DNA of 64,000 bases from Armillaria gallica (lineage: Eukaryota; Basidiomycota; Agaricomycetes; Agaricales; Physalacriaceae), in NCBI GenBank assembly GCA_037576215.1, contig JBANDB010000003.1:7006001-7070000 (forward strand). The letters are read 5' to 3'. Under the pieces are notes generated by a model, which was not told the origin of the DNA, made no database searches, and saw only the letters and a program-made list of their open reading frames with translations. Made by a program: the position numbers and the translations under genes. Of the stretch, positions 21,673 through 31,590 are shown one piece after another (the stretch's first letter is position 1; the number at the start of each line of letters is the position of its first letter).

Positions 21673-22271
21673 TGTGGTGAGGCGCAATTGCCGATACAGT
21701 CGCGGCGGCTGAGTAATCGCACAGCCACCCAATATGTGAAGCCCGCTTTCCATGCTTTCCACGTCGACTCTTCAACATATTGCATCTCTACTTGTCAAAC
21801 ATCATTAATATAGCTATAGATATGCAAACTTAACCTCTAATAACATAAATCACTCTTGGGGCCACCTAGGCGCGCTTCGCGACACGATTGTCACGGTGAT
21901 GTCACGCATCTTTTTACAGTAATGTGACATGAGATTAAAGGTACATTCTGGACTGATACACCCACAACTTGGCTTTGGTTTATAGAAAGAAAAATACCAG
22001 TAGACTAATACCTAGAACTTGGCCAAAGCAAAATTTCGAAATTATTGGTGGATCCCCGATTTTGCATTGCTACAGAAGGGCATGAAGGCTCACATAAAAA
22101 TTCGTTTTGGCCAATTTTCATACAAAGATGCAAATCTATTGTTTTGATGCTAATATACGCGATAATTGGCCTTCCGGGTGACAGAATGTTCAGCTTCACT
22201 TTTTGCTATGAGAAGGCCATGGTAAATATATACAAACAGAAATTCCTTTAGTGGGATTGCGCCTCACCACA
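21673..22271. repeat. About 600-bp segment bounded by a 16-bp inverted repeat
   Basis: TGTGGTGAGGCGCAAT at 21673-21688 is exactly inverted at 22256-22271. The interior is AT-rich with no gene. It could be a MITE or a chance pair; no clear target duplication was found. Confidence 0.35.
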
Positions 22272-22417
22272 TATTGAATGCGATGCCTGCTCAATATACA
22301 GCCAGACCTTCATTAAGCGCAGTGACCACGCCCCCAGTCTGTAAATTCGGACGTGATGGTAAAACAACGGGTTTGACCTCACGCCCAAGTAGGACAAGCT
22401 AACATTAAATACAGCTA

Positions 22418-22594
22418 CAGTCGACTCTGTAATAACCCATACCTCTATAAGGCCATACCACCCCATAAGCCATAGGTTTGTTCGTCTACCGAAGTGTGTA
22501 TTCCCCTCAAATTCCTCTCTTTAAACCCATACTCCCTCAAAACCCATAGCGCCGAGTGGGAACGGAGGGGTATGGGTTATTACAGAGTCAACTG
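22418..22594. mobile_element. 177-bp pogo/Tc1-like MITE
   Basis: Terminal inverted repeats start CAGTCGACTCTGTAATAACC on the left and, read on the minus strand, CAGTTGACTCTGTAATAACC on the right: one mismatch in 20, and the match continues into CATACC. Both ends are flanked by TA, the target duplication of Tc1/mariner/pogo elements, and CAGT is their usual terminal sequence. The element has no coding capacity, so it must have been moved by a transposase from elsewhere. Confidence 0.85.
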
Positions 22595-22599
22595 TACTT

Positions 22600-24290
22600 T
22601 AACGTGAAGAAGAACTACTTGGTTGACCTCCAGTAGTAATATTTGTCGTTAACTATGGTGAATCACTCCCCTCCTATCCTACCCTAAGACCCACTGCCTA
22701 CTTCACCGGAATTATTTGCACGTAATAGCACTCAGTGTCGATGAAGCGGCATGAAGTTAGCAACCGATGGTAATTCAAACTTCGCGTGCGGGGAGAAATC
22801 TGTCCCCCTATTCGTATATATTTGGCCTGTCTATTTTCACGGGAAAGGACCTGTAGGCGTACATCCAGCATGACGAAACCTGGGGTGAATGGGACGGAGT
22901 GGGGGGAGGCGAAAGGGTAAGATATTCCGGTTGTAGATGGGAGGTGAATGGATGGTTCAACCTTAACGATTCAGCGAACCTCGATCAAGGATGCTGCGCG
23001 ACAAGCAATGGCTCGATGGCTTGAACGATTGTCCCATACGCGGCTGATGGATGTAAATGGAACGTCAATATAAATCGGTGCCGAAGCTGGGGTGCGAATC
23101 ACATCACAGCATCGATAATAGGCCTTGCTCGAGTCCTGTTCTCAATAGGCTCCTCGTTCCGAAAATGGGAACGTGACACGCAAGAATACCGCGGCATCAG
23201 AGGCGTTGTTTAGCTTTCCTTGTCTTCGCAATTTGTCAAAGTGACCACTAATGCGGTATCCCTCGAAGAAAGAGCCCCCGAGCAGTTCCTGGGTGCTGTA
23301 CACTCGCTTTTGTCTCTCAAGAGATAAGGTGAACTAAAGATGGAATTTTCCGAGGAATCTTCTCTCTCCAGCAGTGCCTGTTGTGAGAGATGAGACGAGC
23401 AGATCTCAAAAACCGACGTGAGACCGTTGGGATAGCCCGGTGAGAATAAGGAGCAACATTCGGAGAAGTGATGCCGTTTGGCCGGCATGAAAAGTTGGAG
23501 TGAAGTCTGGTTCCGTGAGTTCTTTAATTGTGAGTGGCACGGGGTCTTTTGATGCTAAGGTTAGTACACCTCAGGACGACGCGTTGATAGAGCTCACTGT
23601 AAGGTAAGCACACAGCTCGTTGAACACGAGTCAGCCTCGTTCCCGTTATATCTAACTCTAGATTCTGATGGACATGCTGTGAGGACTCGGAGCAGGATAT
23701 AGGTACATGGTATCGGGCGAGAAATGAGAGGACAGTGGTCGATCTCGACGGTTCCACGGCGATCCCTCCATTGCAAGTCCGTTCTATCTTGCATTACAAA
23801 GAGCACGTGTCTACCAATTCTCCCACTCTACTACCCTGCGTTGGATACCGATGTAATCAGACAACACCTCCCGCGAGCAATCTCGTCGTAATTCAACGAC
23901 AGAACCAACAAGCTGCGACAGCGCTGGTCGTAGTTCTGGGTTCGACGTCCGCATTTGGGCCATCATTGTGAGCAACAAGAGCGCCATCCGCAAAGTTGCT
24001 TTTGGGAATGATATGTCCACCTGCAATAAACGCTGAGGATACCCGACGAATACAGGTCCTAAGCACTCACCTCATTGGTATTGTTCGTGTACCGAGAATA
24101 TCGTCATGTCAAAGACCGCCGTGCGGGGGTAGTAATATCACGCACCTCATTAAAGGCGTGTCTCTGAATTGAGACCAGAATCCAGTATCATAGAAGTCAA
24201 AATTCAGAAGAGTCACAATTTGTTCATTCCGGATGATATCCTGGAAAGACACTCAGGAGGCTGCGTCGAATAAAGTAATACACGGTACGC
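22600..24290. other. Gene-poor region with decayed family-R blocks
   Basis: Family-R blocks occur at about 23400-23470 and 23545-23620 (minus strand, ELYQRVVLRCTNLSIKR). Nothing else assignable was found. Confidence 0.4.
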
Positions 24291-25518
24291 CTACCTGGGC
24301 AAAGTATTTTCCGAACACACCATCAAATGAAAAATCGTCGTGAAGGGCCTGGAGGTGCTACATTGAAAAGAACATGAGAACAGCACTACCGTTGTTTAGA
24401 AAGAATCCCACCTTCTCTACGAAACCTTTAACTTCCGTGTCCTTGAAGCATCTGGCCCATATACCACACATCTGCCTTGAAGGGGCAATAGGGATCACCA
24501 ACGAGCATTTCCGGTGCGTATTCTCTAGCGTACTCCCCGGACCTACGCTCAGATGTTAGGTAGCCCAGTGATTTTCCTCGTCGCAGGGTCCGAGTCTTTA
24601 TCGAAACAAACCGCCAATTCGAAATCGTTGATATAATATCGCAAAGTAAAATGAGATCGAAATAGCCCGATGACATCAGAATCAGTGTCAGCAGGCCGTG
24701 TTCGACCTCCTAGAAAGTTGAAGAGGATATTATCGCTGTCAAGATCCTGGAGTATCATTAACACGATATAGTTGACTAGTGGCGACGCGCGTACAAGATG
24801 TGCAATCAAGTTGTCATGAGAAAACTTGACACCCTGACAAATAAAAGACACCGCGTTCAGTCAAATCATCGAATGCCCTTGATGGATGCCATACCTTGAA
24901 TATTTGCATCAAATAATCCAATATCTCGTCAACATTATAAAACCATGGTTTCCATCCGAACGAAAGAAGAGGGAAAACGACGAATCTAAGTCCGTTGAAG
25001 GCAAGCTCGTTCAAGAGAGGAAGCGTGTAGTTATCTCCTCGAAAAGCGGTCTGTCCTTGAGAAAGACGTCGAATGGCTTCGTAGTGATCATCTCCTGTGG
25101 CGTCGTCGTCGATGCTGATCAGACGGATGAGAACATCCTGAATGTGCATAGTGCGTGCTGGACAATGTATGCTGTTCTACTATGTAATGAGCGAATCGAA
25201 CTGAGAAGACAGAAATATTTGAACATACGGCTTGGCTAAACTCCGGTTTGTAAATGAGGATGCCGGGCTGGCATTGGTAATGAGAAACGAAGGTATAACC
25301 GTCTGGCTGGCGAGGTTCATCAGTGGGAGGATGAAGCTGGACGTTGTACATGTCTCCCAAGCCCTGTTCATACTCAGATAACCACAAAGTGTAGCAGTGA
25401 TCTTGAAAGAACTTCCGGAGTAGTTCGCGCTTCCAGAGGTCGTAAGGCCGACTGTCATTGGGCTTCTAGCCTCTGTCGCGCCATTCTTTCGCTGTCTTGG
25501 GCCATTCGAAATGTGTCA
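24290..25518 (-). pseudogene. Fungal-type protein kinase gene, probably inactive
   Basis: Resembles a kinase family expanded in mushrooms. Exons in order: DLWKRELLRKFFQDHCYTLW and GYTFVSHYQCQPGILIY; an intron; DVLIRLISIDDDATG then LPLLNELAFNGLRFVVFPLL and WFYNVDEILDYLMQIFK; a 61-nt intron; GVKFSHDNLIAHL; a 48-nt intron; DLDSDNILFNFLGG, YINDFELAVCFDKD; then EYAPEMLVGDPYCPFKADVW. Splice phases agree up to TGLPNI, after which a stop and a frame change separate the APE block. A stop also precedes PNDSRPYDLW. The usual ATP-binding Lys is Arg (VLIRLI), HRD reads HLD and DFG reads DFE, so even an intact product would be a doubtful enzyme. Confidence 0.6.
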
Positions 25519-25519
25519 T

Positions 25520-27720
25520 GATGGTAAGGACCAGAACGGGTGGCACCGTTAACGCGGCACCCTCGTCGAATTAGAACTCCGCGTGATGCAAATCAACGTT
25601 GAACGAATTACCCTCGACACAGTATACAAGCAGAACGAAGCTGAGAATAGTGTTCTATGAGTGTCATCTTGCTGTATGAAAATCACGCACGAATGTGAAT
25701 TGACTGGTTAGAACGCGTCGGTACGATACGACGATATTGCTCACAAGGCGGGCCATGCCAGCATGTATCCACCATTGGTCACAATCGCACGGCTCCCTCT
25801 ACTCATATTCGTTCATGATCAGCTCGTTGGCTCTGATGAGCATAAGCAAAGATCATTAAAGCCTGCTCCGTTTACTTGGCGGATCCAGCAGACGGAACTG
25901 TGTACAGACAACGACAGTATACCACTTGGCCATCACTCCTGAATGATGGCACGAAGCCCCGCTAATCAATCATAGCTAGTGCCAACGAAAGTCTAGAAGG
26001 GACACAAGTCTTTTCGCAACCCTCGTAGGCAGAAAGAAACACGGTCCACAGGTCGCGCCATAAAGATGGTCGACTCTGGTTTTTGGCATCCAGAATGCAG
26101 GAAGCATTCACATTCTATTCACGACGCCGAGATGGATACAAAAGCAGAGAATCCCAACAGTGCATGACACTGATGGATATTGGTCGTCGAAAACGGAGGA
26201 GTTCACCTAAGGTTCCAGATGTAAAAGTGAAAGATGATGATTGTGGGAGGGAAGAAAGGCGGCAGATATGTACTCGTTAATGGCGTAGTCTATCATCAAG
26301 CTGTGCCAGTGTGTGATCCGGCTCTTCTATCATCGCGTCTGGGAGAGTCCTCAATTCTAAGCCCCGATCAAGGGTTCGATTTGGGAAGTGTCTTTCTTCG
26401 AACTCGGAAACGTCGCCTAGTGACCATCGTGACGAGAACGACACCGACGGCCCATAGACTGTTTGTCCCAGTCGAGTACCTTCTGTTCAGCGTATAACCA
26501 AACTCTTTCCTTATATATTCTGACCAAAAGTCAGCAAGGAAAGGCGCATATATGGTTAAAAAAACGCACCAAGCCCCACACTCCCATCCACTCTGCAACG
26601 AGAGACCAAAGAACGTCTGGCAAAGAGGAAATACACATCGATTACTGGCATCGTATGATCGTTGTCCGCAAGATTCCTTGAGAGAGGTACTGCTAAGGCG
26701 TGGTGCGCCAATTGTGGAACGGCAGGATTTTTTCTCAGCGCAATGCCTCCAGGACTTTCACGAGCCCCCATCGAATGAAGGCAAAATGTACCGACCCATT
26801 CTTGTATTCGATATCGTTCAAAGTAATCGTCAGGCTACTGTGCGAGCAGGTTACAAAACTGATGTCGTGGTTGGGAATATAGAGGGATGCGAAAGGTTTT
26901 TGTGGATGAGGCTCTGACCCTCCAGGAATTATTGGGCGTGGCACTAAGGTTGAATCCCGTGGTTAGAACACTTCAGAACATCACTGTGACAGAGCTCACT
27001 GCGAGATATTATCGATCTGCCTAGCCATTCACGCCTGACGACCTCGACGACAATCCCTATCGCAGCGCTCTGACAGGCCAGTCGTTCTCCTTCTATTACC
27101 TGAGCACCCCATCCATCGTCGCACGGTTCCGCGTACCAAAGAAGAGCGAGGCTTTTGAAATACCCGTTTTCCGAAACGCAGTTAGATGAGAGCAAGCTAG
27201 AAGGAAGTATGGCATTGGGGAACTTGTCGGATTCCGGCCCGGGAGCTGCAAACGGATTTGGGTCCGGGAATAGAAGGGAGATCATGTGGCATGATTGCTT
27301 GAACCTGAACTTGACCCGTTCTTCAAAACCACTCTTGTATTTCGCCTCGTATTCCCACTCCAGAGACCAAAATCGTACGCGTCACAAGATTTTTTCTCCA
27401 GCTTCTCTAACTTCTCCAAGAAAGCGTCACCGAGTCGGGGTCCGGTCTTGGGATGATACCGTGTACATTACGCTAGTCAGGATGCCGGGGGGCTTCCAGA
27501 CACCTGGGTTCACTTTGAAAGATTACTCCAGTCTCAGCTACCCGCCTGGAGATCATGCCAATGGAGAGTGAACAAAATGTACCAGTACTAACCACTGTTA
27601 GCGATATCTCTTCCCCCTTCCCACCCCCTCTATGTCGTCGTAATTGCCAGTTGGAATGGGCATCATTCGCAGTCCTGCATGGAGATGAGGACTGGCTACT
27701 AGATCTACTGCCAATGCCGC
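25520..27720. other. Gene-poor region with one family-R block
   Basis: About 26950-27260 (minus) carries family-R exon-like peptides (ELCHSDVLKCSNHGI; SNCVSENGYFKSLALLW). About 27362-27445 is the diverged copy of the 4.83-kb repeat. The ORF at 26552-26917 (plus) has no recognisable domain. No gene is supported. Confidence 0.4.
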
Positions 27721-27724
27721 GCTT

Positions 27725-30700
27725 GCATAATTCATCGGTTAGAGAATTCCTCACCATCAACATCTACATATGCATAGTCCACGATCTCCTCTGCCCTCTA
27801 TCCATGCGGTATATCATTCTCGTAACATCCCTTTCGTCTTCTGTTCCTTCATCGAGTCGTGGAGATTAGATCGTGATTTCCCTTTAAATTGGTGCGTTGT
27901 TTCCTGTAAGCATTCGGGTATGTCCGCGGCCGTGGCTCTCAGTCCTATTCCAAGATGGTAGATGAGGTAGAATGCTCGCAGAAAGGAAGGAGGTATATGC
28001 CAATGGCCACCGTTGGTGTTGGCCAACAGCTTGCTAACGAGATGTCAGGCCGACGTGCCTCTCAATTTACACCACTGAACTCGATATGTTCCTTGTTCAC
28101 GACCTAATGTTTAAACTTGGATTTGATTCTACTGTTCACCTCTAAAGTTGCTAGAGTTGTTGATTCAGCTCGGACCTGCCATATGCGTGATCTCAACAAC
28201 ATAACAGTACGATGTTTACATCATGTCAGACTTGGCTGCCATGCCAGCGGCAGATCCACTCTCTCACCATCACCACCACCACCACCAGGATGTCGGGAGA
28301 TTCTAATATCGGCGCATGGAAACAATTTGCAAAGCTTACCGTGACGGCTGGTGAAATGGCCCCGTTTCCGTACATCAAGGGTGTCGCTGGGTGTATAGCA
28401 ACAATTCTTGAGGTCATCGAGGTACGTGCTGTTAAGCGCTGCTGTATAATATTGAGCGGGGGTCTAGTTGGCTGGCAAGAACAGCAAGGACCTTCAAGAC
28501 TTGGCAGAGAGCATTGGAACGACAATACGAACCATCAAGGAAACCGTTGAAGTGCACGGTGATACAAGTGCTACACACTTTCGTGATGTATGTGTAGACC
28601 TTCAGATGTGAGTTGACATGCACACATTGCTGAACCCTATTCATCAAAGGTTCTGTTCAGATACCTGGAGAGTCTGATTTCCGAACTAAACACCACTGGA
28701 TGCAAATTGAAGTCCAAAAATATCATGCGATTCCTGACAACAAAGAAGGTTTCTGGTGTTATCGATGGATACAAGCAGTGAGTGAATGACATCAAGGCGG
28801 ATTACCTTGTATGTTCTCAGGCATTGTATGCACTAGCATTTGTATTAACTATTGGTCCCTTTCAAGGTTATAGTCACTACTGACTCAAGACTTGCAATGT
28901 CTGAGATGCAAGATGCACTGAGTGCTACCATCACCCAGGCACAGTCACACATCACTTCAACCATCAAGTCTCAAGCTCACTGCATCCAAAGTGAGATACA
29001 TTCCTTGGGCAATATCCAGAGGGAACATGTGGCCCAGATTTGTGAGAGGCTTCGGGATCTGAAGGGATATTATAAAGGACAGGTAGGAGGGTCCTCCTCA
29101 AGCATGTCTATATCTTATTTGTAGGTTCGAGAACTTTTCCCAGGTGACATCTACATAAGAAATCTTGTGTCTCCTGCAAGGTGTCATGACTCTGCCATAT
29201 GGTATCCAGACAGATACTGCACAGTTGAGGGCAGCAGCACAGTGAAAATCATTCGCATATACCAACATTCTACTGATAGTGAGGAAGCTATATTTAAAGT
29301 AAGCGCCTGTTACTATCTTGTTCATGGGCAAAGTTCATGCCAGTTCTGTAATCTAGCAATTTAATGAGGATGTGAATTTCTTGATTAATATAAAGTACAG
29401 ATTTCTATGTCTGTCTAATAGTCATCAAGTAATGTGTTCTGTAGGCACCCAAACATTGCACAAGTCTTTGGTATCTGCAGATTGCCAAACTTTCCAGCAA
29501 TTGTATTTCATGGTGAGGAAATTGGTCACTATGTTTTTGGTTTTGTTTAACTTCCATGTACAGGTAGCACCCAGATTCCTTTCAGTGATTATCAAAATAA
29601 TTTAACTGCAAAGCAATTATTACCATTCTATATTCAACTGGTAAAATAGCTCCTCTTTGATATTCTGGACAGACACAGCTAATCTCCTGCTGTTCCACTG
29701 TGTAGTTCTATGATTTAGAGGTATGATCTACCACAGTCTAGATGGATCATGTGTCTGAATATCTATTCTGTAGTCAGTCTCAGAGTATTTCTCCTGGCAT
29801 CACTGGCACCACATGCCACCTTATTTGAGAGTATTCACTGTCAGTCAAGGCATGCCACTCTCAATGTATACTAATGATTTTAAAGGAAAGTGATGTCCAT
29901 CTCAATGAACATGGGCAAATTGTCTTCACAAATATGCAAGCAAGCTGTTACCAAATTGGGCTTTTTCAAATGGATATCAGCTTGGATGTATCACGACATG
30001 TCCAGTTTCAACACCCATGGATTGATGATCTGCCTCCCAGCCAAATCAAAAGATGGTCTTCATCATTGACATCACAAAAAGACAATTTATGCAGTGCATA
30101 TGATGCCATCAAGCACATGATTTTGCGCACATATTATCTGCCCTTCAAGTTTTATCTGGTAGAAAAACAAATTTATGCACCAGGTAGTATCTTGACCTCA
30201 TGTGGGGAGAATTTGGTGGGCAGAGTATCAATTAGATTGGAGAAATGGGATGTGACATGGTATGGATTGGATAGTGGCACTGCTATACCATCATTTTCCA
30301 TAACTCATAAGTCCACTCAGTGCTGTTACTTTGCTCTTATCACTTCTTGCTAATTTTTCATTGGCAGTGGTTCAATAAGAATACCTTTATCAAACATGGG
30401 GACTGAAAACTGTGTGGCTAACATCTATTTGCATTCATTCAACAAAATGTTGGATTCATGGATTGCACAAGTTTCCCAGCTACAATGTTGTGTCCACTCC
30501 AAATTTTGTGTTGAGAATGACAATCTATGTCTTATAAGTCAGTGTCTGTTGACTCATGAACAACTATCCACTAACAAACATATTTAGGCACAGAGTTTAA
30601 CCTTCATATCATCCCACCAAGCTACTACAACCCTTTTTGTCTCTGTAACACATTCATGGCTGAAGACCATGATACACTCTGGCTGTCAATAAGTGCTCCC

Positions 30701-31385
30701 TTTGTTGATTATCAGACCAACAAGGTGTCCTTGCCTGTCATCACATGGTATCATGCAGACTGGGAGATGTCTTCAGTTGAAGTAGAAGAAGTTTTTGGTG
30801 TGAAGGTTTATATGTGGGAGAACTCATACCCGCTATGCATATCCAAAACACTGCTTACAACCATGCCTGAGCTGAATGCTTACTATGGGTTTGACCCTGC
30901 CTGTGGTGGTGCAGACATTTGTGAGTATTTTGGGTGGCCATTCATGGAGATCCCCAATGTTTCCACAGGAGGTAGGAAGATTTGCATTCATTGTGTGTAT
31001 GGCTGCTAATAAAATATAATAGATTGGATACCTATACATGCCACTGTATCTGAGTTGGTATCAGTCATCTCAGATGACAGGTATCAGGCCTTGAGCAAAA
31101 AGACTGTCTCTCCACTGGATAATGCATCAGAGGGAGAACAGACCAGCAAAGCATTGACCAAGATGGAGATCAAATTGAGCTACATATCATGGGTGTACAT
31201 TGTAATGTTCATTGTTATTAGTATTATTCTGCTGTCCTTTGTTGTCCAGACCTACTTGTAATAGATTCTGATATGTATTTTTTATTCATAGTGATACTTC
31301 CTAGAACTGAGGCCAAACAGTGCTCAAGCTGGTATCAGGCACCATTGACCAACTTAATATACCCATAAATAGTTTCATAGGTACA
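27725..31385 (+). repeat. Inverted-repeat arm, right (partner 11870-15700)
   Basis: Contains gene copy A' and about 550 bases upstream, in the opposite orientation to the left arm. The right edge is where similarity to the left arm stops, about 120 bases after the gene's stop codon. The 12-kb spacer between arms would be inverted by recombination between them. Confidence 0.75.
28290..31261 (+). pseudogene. Four-helix (MLKL/HeLo-like) - pseudokinase - tail-anchored protein, copy A'
   Basis: Exon 1 28290-28421, intron 28422-28467, exon 2 28468-28607, intron 28608-28660, exon 3 from 28661, all in phase through YLESLISELNTTGCKLK and TTKKVSGVIDGYKQ. The next codon is TGA (28779-28781), where copy A has CGA (Arg), so the four-helix domain is cut short. 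Later parts are recognisable: ALSATITQAQSHITSTIKS (coiled coil), FPGDIYIRNLVSPARC, VKIIRIYQHS, then HPNIAQVFGICRLPNFPAIV, an N-lobe block common in mushroom kinase-like proteins. After further exons come HADWEMSSVEVEEVFGVKVY and a last segment with tail anchor SWVYIVMFIVISIILLSFVV. A stop also interrupts after HYVFGFV. No catalytic HRD/DFG was found. Called a pseudogene because of these stops; the anchor suggests the ancestor sat on a membrane facing the cytosol. Confidence 0.68.
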
Positions 31386-31430
31386 AACTACAAATACAAG
31401 GACAATTGAATAGTCAAAGAAATGAGGAAT
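28600..31430. other. CpG-depleted block 2
   Basis: CpG is nearly absent across most of copy A' from exon 3 on, but normal in exons 1-2 (28290-28560) and again beyond about 31430. The left-arm block stops at the corresponding place in the gene (about 14450), so both arms share the same internal boundary. Confidence 0.7.
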
Positions 31431-31590
31431 GTGAACCTACATTCTGTAGTATGTATCTCCAGTCGCTCTAGCAATGATAATACTATGCAATTTATCACTT
31501 GGAAAACGGGACACAGAACAAGACATGACATTCAGCTTTCGACTACAGGCCTACATATTTCGTACACAAACTCATATTTCACTTGCATAT
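31420..31590 (+). repeat. 3'-flank repeat shared with the kinase gene at 61385-61545
   Basis: About 170 bases align on the same strand: TATATCTCCGGTCGCTTTAG (61418) versus TGTATCTCCAGTCGCTCTAG (31450), TCAGCTTTCG(A/G)CTACA and ATATTTCACT. It lies downstream of both copy A' and the intact kinase gene, though their coding parts are unrelated past the four-helix domain. Confidence 0.6.

Noticed and set aside
28258..28288. (CAC)n tract before the copy A' start codon as a regulatory repeat
   Set aside because: Present in both arms but short and imperfect; no basis for assigning a role.
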